36,437 nucleotides of DNA from CAYUCJ01 sp049282265 (GTDB taxonomy: Bacteria; Desulfobacterota; DSM-4660; Desulfatiglandales; Desulfatiglandaceae): NCBI GenBank assembly GCA_049282265.1, contig JBAPTR010000344.1:1-36437 (forward strand). The letters run 5' to 3'. Below the pieces are notes generated by a model. The model had not been told where the DNA came from and searched no databases. It saw nothing but the letters and a program-made list of their open reading frames with translations. Position numbers and translations under genes: made by a program. Shown here one piece after another: positions 19,001 to 26,200 of this stretch (within the stretch, counting starts at the first letter, position 1; every line of letters starts with the position of its first letter).

Positions 19001-19204
19001 GCAACCGGTTGGACGCACCTCTACCTCCCGGGACAGCCCCTGTTTTCCGATCTCATCCCGGAAGGCCTCCAGGACCTCAGCGGATCCATAGGCCCGGCAG
19101 CCCGTCATGCAGATGTGCACCTGAGTCTTACCCTCACCCTGCCTGGCTTTGACCCTGTTACGGAACCATTCAAGCTGCCCTATCGACTCAAGTTTTTCCA
19201 CCAT
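16070..19204 (-). CDS. NuoF-like NAD(P)H/flavin subunit fused to a GltD/NfnB domain
   Basis: 1044 residues. An N-terminal thioredoxin-like [2Fe-2S] domain (C32, C36, C68, C72) is followed by a NuoF/HydB core: GRGGAGFPTG (186-195) and CNADEGDPGAF for FMN/NADH, then the 4Fe-4S site ESCGKCAPC (C475, C478, C481) with C527. From about 560 a GltD/NfnB-type unit replaces the ferredoxin tail of HydB: CQHACPAGIDVPNY, FPAVCGRICIHPCEFKC, FAD site VAVVGAGPAGLTCAY (656-670), NAD(P) site VLVVGGGNVAVDVA, and the final FAD motif FAGGDFTTGPT. The same unit is inserted in HdrA of arm 1. Two flavin sites plus several clusters would permit bifurcation, which is inference. ATG 19204 is preferred; the longer frame overlaps nuoE and is not conserved. 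Confidence 0.9.
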   Translation of the reverse strand: MVEKLESIGQLEWFRNRVKARQGEGKTQVHICMTGCRAYGSAEVLEAFRDEIGKQGLSREVEVRPTGCHGFCAKAPVIAIEPQGIQYHEVSPEDAAEIVDMTLKKNRLVDRLAYRDPQTGKPIYYRDQIPFYERQERRVLARCGRIDPTRIEHHIATGGYEALVKAVSTMTPDQVIEEVKKAKLRGRGGAGFPTGVKWEFARRAPGRPKYIICNADEGDPGAFMDRAMLEGDPHAVLEGMLIGAYAMGAAHGYIYVREEYPIAVTHLTIALEQMQALGLLGENILGTGFSFDLSLKMGAGAFVCGEETALMASIEGKRGMPRARPPFPAQSGLDGKPTNINNVETWANIPLIVSKGAGWYGEVGTEKSRGTKIFSLAGKVNNTGLVEVPIGVTIKEVVFDIGGGIPKGRQFKAVQMGGPSGGCVPAQYLNLPIDYDTIQRIGAIMGSGGMVVMDENNCMVEIARFFLSFTQSESCGKCAPCRLGTTQLLEILTRITRGEGRIEDMETIRDLGETITEASLCGLGQTCAKPALSTLRYFSKEYEDHILEHRCAGATCDAMVISACQHACPAGIDVPNYVAAIAQGRYENAVEIIRERNPFPAVCGRICIHPCEFKCRRGELDEPVAIRSLKRFASDWYFRHIGPRKEPYPVTRKEKVAVVGAGPAGLTCAYFLARVGYGVTVFENQPVAGGMLGITVPDFRLPRGVIQEEVEYIESCGVDIRYNTPIDAHHTVNDLMKEGYNAVFVAAGAQASKRMGIPGEEEGLEGLHYGLPFLTAVKTGKDIRLAGRVLVVGGGNVAVDVARTALRVGANNVQIFSLEARDEMPAWEKEIGEALEEGIVLNPSWGPREIIHEAGKVTGIHFVRCLSVFDSEGRFNPGFDEESSQIIEADHIIISIGQAPDMAFLSEDSQLERALWGSLIVDENTLSTNIPGIFAGGDFTTGPTYVIRAIASGRRAALSIDRYLRGEKGGFTILDEKTRLAEDSKLALDDETGKDRPRVSVELADPEKRARDFREVEKGFVESQARLEATRCLRCDLEKDRREA

Positions 19205-19241
19205 TCTCCATGCGTCTCCCGCCCTCACTCTGTCCGTATCC

Positions 19242-19730
19242 CTACCCGATCTTCGACTGTTCACCGCGATACTGGGCAAGCACACTCGTCACCTTGCCTG
19301 GCGAGAGCTTCCCGAAATAGATCTGGTTCACCATCATTGTGGGTGCCAGAAAACAGGCTCCCAGACAGGCCACGGTCTCCAGGGTGAATTGGTAGTCTTC
19401 GCTCGTTTCGCCCTCTTCGAGGCCCAATTCTTTCCTCATCAACCTGAGGATACTCCGTCCGCCACGCACATGACAGGCAGTCCCCCGGCAGACCCGGACA
19501 ACGTATTTCCCCTTGGGTTCAAGACTGAACCCTGCATAGAAGGTAATGACACCCTGCACCTGGGACGGAAAGAGATTCAAGGCCTCCGCCACGGGTTCGA
19601 TGGCCTCAGGGGGGACATATCCGAATGCTTCCTGGATCTCCTGTAGCATGGGAATCAGACCCCATTTCCTGTTCCGGTACCCCTGAATAAGGGCATCCAG
19701 CTGATCCCGGTCTATCGCTCTCTTTTCCAT
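19242..19730 (-). CDS. NuoE-like [2Fe-2S] subunit
   Basis: A 162-residue thioredoxin-fold [2Fe-2S] protein of the NuoE/HydC/FdhC type. The helical N-terminus (LIPMLQEIQEAFGYVPPEA) and the four ligands in C-x4-C ... C-x3-C spacing (VCRGTACHV and ACLGACFLAP) are present, so it should be functional. It usually pairs with the NuoF subunit, which is encoded next, 37 bases downstream if the chosen NuoF start is right. It begins six bases after the NuoG/FdhA-like stop, with GGGGAG upstream. Length is normal for the family. Confidence 0.92.
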   Translation of the reverse strand: MEKRAIDRDQLDALIQGYRNRKWGLIPMLQEIQEAFGYVPPEAIEPVAEALNLFPSQVQGVITFYAGFSLEPKGKYVVRVCRGTACHVRGGRSILRLMRKELGLEEGETSEDYQFTLETVACLGACFLAPTMMVNQIYFGKLSPGKVTSVLAQYRGEQSKIG

Positions 19731-19736
19731 TCCCTA

Positions 19737-22391
19737 TCACTCCCCAACCCTATTTACCCTTGCTGAGCACGTTATCCAGCCTCCGAAACCCTCATCATCC
19801 ACGTCTTTCAAAGGCAGGAGGTTCATGGCGTCATTCTCTGCGAAGCCCTTTGGCACCAGGATGAGCCCAGGGGAAAGTCTCTTTTCCACCCGCATGGCTC
19901 TTTCTACAAACCCGGCAGGCGACTCAACCCGTATGATGTCGCCCTCGCTGAAACCCAGCGTAATGCTATCCTTTTCAGAGATTTCAATCTCCCCTTTCCA
20001 TCCGCCTCCGCCGATTCGCTCCGATCTGGACGTACGGGTTCCACTCCCAAGGTGGCAACGAAAAGAACCCAGAATGACCGTAAACGGATAGGTATCCTCC
20101 TTCATTGTGTTTTCACAAACGTGGACAGGGAAAAACCCAGGTTCATCACCCTGCTCACGTTCCTGAGGGTCGGTCTCCGGTTTTCCGGCGTGAACCCATC
20201 CTCCCGGGACTGGGCCGGCAATGTCCTTGTATTCGGGCACCAGCCCTGCTATCTCGCCCCTGATTTTCTCAAGGGATCCGTAGGTCTCTGGATAACCAGT
20301 CTTTTTCAACAGGAGATCCAGGATCTCCCAATCCGCTTTGGCGCCCCCGGGAGGTAAAGCGGCCGGCTCAAAGCCTTGTATCCTGCCTTCCATGTTGGTG
20401 AACGATCCACTCTTTTCAGCGAAGGCGGCCCCTGGGAGAACCACATGGGCCAGTTGGACCGTTTCGGTCTTTACGATATCCTGCACCACAAGAAATTCCA
20501 GGTTTTGAAGGGCCTTTCGGACCGTTTCCGACTGGGGCAGGCTACGAACCGGGTTTTCCCCCATCACGTACAAGGCCTTGATATGGCCCTTTTCCGCCTC
20601 CTGAATCATGCGGATGATACTGAGCCCCGGATCCGGGGACAGTCCGACCTTCCAGGCCCGCTCCCACGACTTGCGGAAATCGGATCGATTCAAGGGCTGA
20701 AAGCCCGGAAGGGTGTCCGGAACCGTTCCCATGTCCCATGCCCCGGCCTCGTTATTTTCGTAAGTCAAGACAAGAAACCGGTTTTCCCTTAGACCCGTGT
20801 TCCCGGTCAGGGCAGACAGGTTGAAAAGCGCCTCCATAATCTTGCGGGAGACCGGTTGCTGAAGGACGCCGTGGCCGACCACGAAGACCGTCTTCCTTCC
20901 CCGCAGCATGCCGGCCACCTTTGCCAGGGAACCTTCACTCATACCTGTCACACGGCAGATCTGCGTCATATCCAGGGAGGTTATCTGATGTTGAAAATCT
21001 CGAAAATCTTCGGCCAGGCCTTCCGATAAGGATCCGAGAACCTCCTCTTCCCTCGCAATCAATGCGGCAACCCCGTTCAGGAGCATGAGATCGGACCCGG
21101 GGTTTAACGGGAGCCAGTTACTGGATAAGCGACTCATATCAGTTTGGCGGGGATCCACAACGATGACGGGAATACCTTTCATGGCTGCCCTTTTCAGATG
21201 GTATCCCACCACCGGTGACGATTGTGTTGGATCAGCACCCAGAAGGAACAGGACCTCCGCTGACTCCAGCTTTTTCAAAGGGCCAAGACGGAAAAAGGTG
21301 CCCAGTTTTTCACGCATGGACATCAGGGCGGGACGCCCGGAAAGGCAGGTCCCGTTATCCACATGGTTTGTCCCGAAAACCACACGGGCCATCTTCTGGA
21401 AGAGGTAGTTTTCCTCGTTGGAACACTTTGAAGAACCTAAGAAACCGATACTCTGGGGGCCGAATTTCTCCTTGATCGCCATGAGGCGCTCTGATACCAG
21501 TTCCAGGGCACCATCCCAGGTTTCTTCCTCCAGCTCTCCATTCTTTCGGATCAGGGGAGATCGGAGTCGATCGCCCGCCCTCAGAAAATCTTGGCCAAAA
21601 TGTCCACGGATACAGAGTGTGGGGCCATTGACACTGCCCTCCTGTCTACCGGGATTCACTTCGAGGAGTTGCCCTCCTCCGACACCGAGCGAGAGGGAAC
21701 AGCCAACCCCGCAAAAACCGCAGACCGACCCGACTTCATGCTGGGGCGTCCCCACGTAATGGTCATTCCTGAGAGAAAGCGCTCCGGTTGGACAGATGGA
21801 CAGGCAGGTTCCGCAGAACGTGCAGGTTGAAGCTTCAAGAGGGCGTTCATGGGCGGTAGCCGGACGCGACAGAAAGCCCCGGAGATTGTAGTCGATGGCC
21901 CCCACGGCTACCAGTTCGTGGTCGGCCCGGATGCACTTCCCGCACAGTACGCATTTGCTCAAGTCCCTGATGATGAAACGATTGGCCTGTTCAAAGGCCC
22001 TTGATGCGGGCATTGGATAGAGACCGGTCTCACCCACGCCAAGTTCCGCGGCTATGGCCCTCAGTCCACAGCGGTTTCCCTTATTGCAAACCAGACACGA
22101 CTCAGGGTGCTCTGCCATCAGCAGCCGAACGATGTTCCTGCGATGTTTGGTTATCCTTGGCGAATCCGTTCTGATGACCATCCCCGAGGTTGCGGGAGTG
22201 ACGCATGCCGCCGTGAGACGTCCCGTTTCCTCTTCCACAAGGCAGAGACGGCAGGCCCCCACCGGTTCCAGGGCCGGGTGGTCGCAAAGGGTGGGTATGC
22301 GGATCCCTTCCCGCCTGGCGGCCTGCAGGACGGTGGTTCCAACGGGACAGCTTATTCTCCTATCATTTATCGTCAGGGTAACCTGCTCCAA
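19737..22391 (-). CDS. NuoG/FdhA-like MopB protein lacking the formate dehydrogenase catalytic pair
   Basis: 884 residues. N-terminal NuoG-type [2Fe-2S] (C36, C47, C50, C63), a His/Cys cluster (HPESCLVCNKGNRC, 95-108), two 4Fe-4S clusters (CVLCGKC, 147-153; CTFCGTCLSICP, 190-201), then a MopB domain with its own cluster (CGFCGVGC, 224-231, and C260) and a C-terminal molybdopterin-dinucleotide-binding domain (TRTSRSERI, LGFSEGDIIRV). In formate dehydrogenases the catalytic site reads R-x-(U/C)-H; here the aligned stretch is NHVDNGTCLSGRP (342-354), which puts S351 at the Sec/Cys position and G352 at the His, with C349 two residues away. Formate oxidation is therefore doubtful. The start is TTG 22391 with AGAGAGG upstream. 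It is followed by the NuoE- and NuoF-like genes. Confidence 0.85.
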   Translation of the reverse strand: MEQVTLTINDRRISCPVGTTVLQAARREGIRIPTLCDHPALEPVGACRLCLVEEETGRLTAACVTPATSGMVIRTDSPRITKHRRNIVRLLMAEHPESCLVCNKGNRCGLRAIAAELGVGETGLYPMPASRAFEQANRFIIRDLSKCVLCGKCIRADHELVAVGAIDYNLRGFLSRPATAHERPLEASTCTFCGTCLSICPTGALSLRNDHYVGTPQHEVGSVCGFCGVGCSLSLGVGGGQLLEVNPGRQEGSVNGPTLCIRGHFGQDFLRAGDRLRSPLIRKNGELEEETWDGALELVSERLMAIKEKFGPQSIGFLGSSKCSNEENYLFQKMARVVFGTNHVDNGTCLSGRPALMSMREKLGTFFRLGPLKKLESAEVLFLLGADPTQSSPVVGYHLKRAAMKGIPVIVVDPRQTDMSRLSSNWLPLNPGSDLMLLNGVAALIAREEEVLGSLSEGLAEDFRDFQHQITSLDMTQICRVTGMSEGSLAKVAGMLRGRKTVFVVGHGVLQQPVSRKIMEALFNLSALTGNTGLRENRFLVLTYENNEAGAWDMGTVPDTLPGFQPLNRSDFRKSWERAWKVGLSPDPGLSIIRMIQEAEKGHIKALYVMGENPVRSLPQSETVRKALQNLEFLVVQDIVKTETVQLAHVVLPGAAFAEKSGSFTNMEGRIQGFEPAALPPGGAKADWEILDLLLKKTGYPETYGSLEKIRGEIAGLVPEYKDIAGPVPGGWVHAGKPETDPQEREQGDEPGFFPVHVCENTMKEDTYPFTVILGSFRCHLGSGTRTSRSERIGGGGWKGEIEISEKDSITLGFSEGDIIRVESPAGFVERAMRVEKRLSPGLILVPKGFAENDAMNLLPLKDVDDEGFGGWITCSARVNRVGE

Positions 22392-22428
22392 GTCGCGCCT
22401 CTCTTATTACCTGGTGCCCAGCCATAAA

Positions 22429-23304
22429 TTACCTGAGCTTTGCCGCATCAAGGTAGTGCCCAAGATCCTCTTCCCCCCCGATGGTGATGATATGAACCCC
22501 CTGGCACAAATCCTTGAGTCCTTTCACCGTATCCGCGAAGATCTCCATGCTGGCCTTCTTTCGATCCAGTGCCTTTGCCAGCTTTTGGATGGTCCATTCC
22601 GGAACCATTCCTGATTTGATATGCCTGTTCAGAAAGCCTGCCATCCCAGCAGTCCTCAAAATCATCACCTCGGCAATCACAGGTATGCCGAAGGTCTGAA
22701 CCCGTTTCAGGAATTTCTCAAAACGATCCACATCAAAGACCGGCGTGGTGAGGAAATAGCCCGCCCCGATCTTTGTCATCTCCTCCATTTCCTTCATCTC
22801 CAGGTCAGGGACGTTTTTTCCCCACCCTGACTCCACGCCGGAGCCAAGAACAAAGTCCGCCTTCTTCAGCAGCTCTCCTCCCTCAACCGTTCGGCCTTCC
22901 CGCATGTGCTCGAGGACGGAATCCAGTTTCCCCGCGTCCACGTGGAAAAACATCATCTCCTGGAGACTGTCCCCTGTTATGCGGTAGTCTTCTGTAAAAA
23001 CGAGCAGGTTTTCGACGCCTGTTTCGTGGGCCTGAAGGAGATCCTTCTGAAGCTGAATGCGATTCTTGTCCCGCGTGGTGGTCTGATAAATGGCCTCAAA
23101 GCGGTTCTTGTTAAGTATTTCGCAAGTCTTGATGGTGTCGCCCACGACCCCCTCGATCTCCAGCTCGGGCACGGTGACGCCATCGACCCGCCCTCGGACC
23201 ATTTCCAGGCTTTTTATGAGTTTTTCGGGTGATTCATCAACCGGGGCCTGGACTTCCGAGGTTACGACAAACTTTTTTTTCTCCAGCGATTGTTTAAGCT
23301 TCAT
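22429..23304 (-). CDS. MetF-like protein 4 (lacks folate-site Gln)
   Basis: A 291-residue MetF-family barrel. The Glu is kept but the next residues change (TSEVQAP instead of xPP). TTTRDKNRIQLQKD is recognisable. The Gly-Asp loop reads VFTED, so Gly is lost. The position of the conserved Gln is T187 in YFLTTPVFDV, the same residue number and phrase as in MetF-like 1, and the TDNQ motif is replaced by VPEL (45-48), again as in MetF-like 1. These two form a subclass separate from the MetV partners. GGAGG lies five bases before the ATG. It lies between the regulator and the NuoG-like gene, mirroring the place of MetF-like 1 in arm 1. Confidence 0.85.
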   Translation of the reverse strand: MKLKQSLEKKKFVVTSEVQAPVDESPEKLIKSLEMVRGRVDGVTVPELEIEGVVGDTIKTCEILNKNRFEAIYQTTTRDKNRIQLQKDLLQAHETGVENLLVFTEDYRITGDSLQEMMFFHVDAGKLDSVLEHMREGRTVEGGELLKKADFVLGSGVESGWGKNVPDLEMKEMEEMTKIGAGYFLTTPVFDVDRFEKFLKRVQTFGIPVIAEVMILRTAGMAGFLNRHIKSGMVPEWTIQKLAKALDRKKASMEIFADTVKGLKDLCQGVHIITIGGEEDLGHYLDAAKLR

Positions 23305-23338
23305 GCGTTCCTCCGGCTGTTTTCTTGTTAAGCCACCA

Positions 23339-23920
23339 TCAGGATTCGGGGCGTAACCCCAGCAACCTGGCCACCTCCTGTCTCAATTGAGGCAATGGGA
23401 GGGGCTTGGAAAAACAGAGATCCGCCCCATATTCCTTCATTTTCTTGAATTTCTCCTCATCCAGATAGGCCGACAGTACGATGATCTTGGTGTCTTTGGT
23501 TTCTTCGCTTTCTTTGATCTTTCTGCAGACTTCATAGCCCTTGATATCCGGCATCATGATGTCCAGTATCAACAGGTGGGGTTTAAAATGATTGACCTGC
23601 AACCCCGCCTCAAAACCGTCGGAAGCGGAAATGACCTCATAATCGAACGCCTCTTCTTCCAGGGCCTGGACAATCGTCTCCACGATGATCGCATCATCGT
23701 CCACCACCAGGATTCTCTTGATGCCGTTCTCCGGCTTTTTTTCCGGCAGGGGAATACCCTGCTTTCTCATAAAGGCTTCCAGGTCGCCCAGTTCGATACG
23801 CCTGTGGCCGCCCACTGTCTTGTAGGCCTTGATATGGCCGGCCTCTACCCAATTGATGATGGTCTTGGGTGACACCCGGCAATATTTACTCGCCTTGAAA
23901 ACCGTCAGAATTTCGTCCAT
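23339..23920 (-). CDS. Response regulator: MerR/excisionase-type HTH fused to a C-terminal receiver
   Basis: 193 residues in an unusual order: DNA-binding domain first. Residues 1-55 are an excisionase/MerR-like winged helix (SKYCRVSPKTIINWVEAGHI, KTVGGHRRI). Residues about 67-190 are a full receiver: acidic group (VVDDDAI), phospho-acceptor Asp (LLILDIMMPD), Ser (IVLSAY) and Lys (FSKPLP). AGGAGGAGACCAGGG precedes the ATG. It lies between the kinase gene and MetF-like 4 and probably controls arm 2 (and perhaps arm 1) in response to that kinase. Confidence 0.9.
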   Translation of the reverse strand: MDEILTVFKASKYCRVSPKTIINWVEAGHIKAYKTVGGHRRIELGDLEAFMRKQGIPLPEKKPENGIKRILVVDDDAIIVETIVQALEEEAFDYEVISASDGFEAGLQVNHFKPHLLILDIMMPDIKGYEVCRKIKESEETKDTKIIVLSAYLDEEKFKKMKEYGADLCFSKPLPLPQLRQEVARLLGLRPES

Positions 23921-23960
23921 CCCTGGTCTCCTCCTGGATTCGTGTGATGTCTTGTTTTTC

Positions 23961-23989
23961 TATTTATTATATTTGTTGCCATTTGTCAA
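23961..23989 (-). promoter_or_regulatory. Candidate sigma-70-type promoter for the HTH-receiver gene and arm 2
   Basis: On the minus strand TTGACA (23989-23984) is followed after 17 bases by TAAATA (23966-23961). The -35 is perfect and the -10 is moderate. Transcription from about 23953 would give a 33-base leader for the gene at 23920. A TATAAT also occurs but only 12 bases from the -35. Confidence 0.45.
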
Positions 23990-24162
23990 CGCAAAAAGTG
24001 AGCAAGATTCATTTTTTTTGGCTAACGGATAACAGATCATTTATCATTAATATAGCATGTCTTCAGGCCTTTTCATTGCTTGCAACCTTCATCAAAGCAG
24101 TTTTGAGCCCCACTCCTTATCATCTGGATTTTCTATTTTTATCATAATTAATCTATTCAGCT

Positions 24163-25980
24163 TTATTTGGAAATAGGCAGGGTGATCGTAAAGGTAGTCC
24201 CGGAGCCCTTCTCGCTTTCGACCCGGATATCTCCCCCATGGTCCTTGATAAATCCGTGGCACACGGAGAGGCCGAGCCCCACGCCTTTTACGCTCGCCTT
24301 GGTGGTGAAAAAGGTATCAAAGATCTTGTCCAGGTGCTCCTTATCTATCCCTGTTCCCGTGTCGGCAATCTCAATAAGAACCTGTCCGCCCCGGGACCCT
24401 GTTGTCACGCTGAACGTGCCGCCTTCAGGCATGGCATCCCTGGCATTTGAGACCATGTTGAGGAAGACCTGTCGCAGCTGGTTTTTCGAGGCAAGGACTT
24501 TTTCAAGGCCTTCATCAAATGATGTTTTGATGCGGATACTGTTTTCTCTCAATTGTTTTTCATAAAGGAGCAGAATCTCGTCCAAGGCTTCGTTGATATC
24601 CATCGGCTGCTTTTCTTCCTGGTCGGGCTTTGAAAAAGAGAGCATTTTCCTCAGCAACTCCGACAGCCGAACCGTTTCAGAGAGCGCCATTTCAAGGATC
24701 TTCCTCCTTTTGCTCTCGGGAGGGATCTCCGTTTTCAACAACTCCAGCGTATTCATGATGCCGTAAAGAGGGTTATTCACTTCATGGGCAACCTGTGATG
24801 TCAGCCGCCCCATGGCGGCCAGTTTTTCAGACTGCAGGAGCTGCTCCTGCGTTTTCCGCAGTTTTTCCTCCATTTCGAGACGCTCTCTCAGATCCACAAA
24901 AATACCCACCGAAGCCATTTCCCGGCCTTCCGGACCGTAAATAATCGACGCGGAAATACTTCCTTCCACGATCTCCCGATCCTGCCTGACAAAGACAATC
25001 GGAAAGGATTTGAGTTTCCCCACGCCGCCATAGGTCGGCCCCCGCATCATCTTCATGGCCCTCTTTGCCACGCCTTCAGGATAGATCTGATCGATGTTCA
25101 TCTTGCCCACGACCTCTTCGGCGGTATATCCCAGTGTCTCCTCGGCACCTGGATTCCAGATAAAGATATTTCCTTTCATATCCGTGCCGATGATGGCATT
25201 GGGGGAGTTCCTGATAATCTTGTTGAGAAAATCGTGGGCCTCCTGAAGCTGTTGTTCCATTTGTTTTCGATGCGTCTGATCCAGGATGAGACCCTCGTAG
25301 CCGATAACCTCCCCTTTCCGGTCATAACGGACATGGCTGGTCATGAGCACCGGGATAGGCGTACCATCCTTGTGTTTGAAATCCACTTCATAATCAATCA
25401 CCTGCCCGTCCCTTTCGATCATTTTCTGAAAGCTGCTCCGGTCTTCGGGCCTCAGGTAGAGATCTAAGGTGATGTCCATGCCAAGAAAATCTTCTTTGCT
25501 GTCATAGCCCAGCATTTCCAGAAGGGCCGGATTGGCATTCAGGAACTTCCCCTCCTTGCTGCTCACATAGACGCCGCACCCCACATGTTCAAAAAGGCGC
25601 CGGTAGTCTTCCGCTGAGGCCTTTTCCTTGTCCTCACTCAATTTTCTGAGGGTGATATCCCGGCAGATCGTGAGCTTGGACACCATCCCGTCTTCATGTC
25701 TCAGGGGCAGTTCCGTCAGATCGAAGATCTTGTCCAGGCCGGCAACATGATGCTCCCAGTTGATCGTCTTGCCTCGAAAGACCTCTTCCGCCCTGCACCA
25801 CGGACAGATATGGTCAAGCCGGTTGATCATTTTGTAGCATTTCTCCCCAACGCCTTCCCCAAAACTGCGGATCATGCTCTTGTTCATAAATTCAAGGACA
25901 AAATCGCTGTTAATGATATAGATACCGTCCTCCATAGCCTGCAGGATAGCCGTGAGTCTCTGTCCCATTTTTTCCGGCAT
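24163..25980 (-). CDS. Soluble PAS-sensor histidine kinase
   Basis: 605 residues with no membrane segment, so a cytoplasmic sensor. Three PAS domains: about 1-115, which carries a C48/C59/C62 set (CYKM ... CPWC) of the type seen in anaerobe sensor PAS domains and may bind metal or respond to redox; about 125-240; and about 250-370. A short coiled linker leads to HisKA with the phospho-acceptor H399 (VAHEVNNPLYG) and a HATPase_c domain (N box LNMVSNARDAM, DTGTGI, GVGLGLSV). AGGGAGGGACGCC precedes the ATG. The HTH-receiver gene follows 242 bases downstream in the same direction and is the obvious partner. Confidence 0.93.
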   Translation of the reverse strand: MPEKMGQRLTAILQAMEDGIYIINSDFVLEFMNKSMIRSFGEGVGEKCYKMINRLDHICPWCRAEEVFRGKTINWEHHVAGLDKIFDLTELPLRHEDGMVSKLTICRDITLRKLSEDKEKASAEDYRRLFEHVGCGVYVSSKEGKFLNANPALLEMLGYDSKEDFLGMDITLDLYLRPEDRSSFQKMIERDGQVIDYEVDFKHKDGTPIPVLMTSHVRYDRKGEVIGYEGLILDQTHRKQMEQQLQEAHDFLNKIIRNSPNAIIGTDMKGNIFIWNPGAEETLGYTAEEVVGKMNIDQIYPEGVAKRAMKMMRGPTYGGVGKLKSFPIVFVRQDREIVEGSISASIIYGPEGREMASVGIFVDLRERLEMEEKLRKTQEQLLQSEKLAAMGRLTSQVAHEVNNPLYGIMNTLELLKTEIPPESKRRKILEMALSETVRLSELLRKMLSFSKPDQEEKQPMDINEALDEILLLYEKQLRENSIRIKTSFDEGLEKVLASKNQLRQVFLNMVSNARDAMPEGGTFSVTTGSRGGQVLIEIADTGTGIDKEHLDKIFDTFFTTKASVKGVGLGLSVCHGFIKDHGGDIRVESEKGSGTTFTITLPISK

Positions 25981-26051
25981 GGCGTCCCTCCCTATTCATG
26001 TTTCATTCGGATCTTGTTACATTTCTCTTGCCCGGTCATGGACATGGACTT

Positions 26052-26081
26052 TTGACAGGTATATTTGTTTAAATTTATCAT
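26052..26081 (+). promoter_or_regulatory. Candidate sigma-70-type promoter for the YeeE/TusA/DsrE unit
   Basis: TTGACA at 26052-26057, an 18-base AT-rich spacer, and TATCAT at 26076-26081. A second, weaker TTGACA (26128-26133) with TAATTT 17 bases later (26151-26156) lies closer to the gene at 26201; either could serve. Confidence 0.45.
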
Positions 26082-26200
26082 GTGGCGGATGAGAAAGAAA
26101 CCAAAAAGCCGGGCCTCACTTTGTTTATTGACACGCATCCAAGCATCTGCTAATTTTTTCAGGTCAATTCCCATTTTATCACTAATGAAGGAGTCCAACA

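Noticed and set aside
19205..19285. Longer start for NuoF-GltD
   Set aside because: It would overlap the nuoE gene and the added residues are Arg-rich and unlike the family.
16622..19387. Very long plus-strand frame opposite nuoEF
   Set aside because: It is the antisense of clearly conserved genes and has no recognisable domain.
19737..22391. Naming this protein formate dehydrogenase alpha subunit
   Set aside because: The Sec/Cys and His of the active site are not present in the aligned segment.
23966..23989. TTGACA with TATAAT twelve bases apart
   Set aside because: The spacing is too short for a sigma-70 promoter; the TAAATA at 17 bases was used instead, with moderate confidence.
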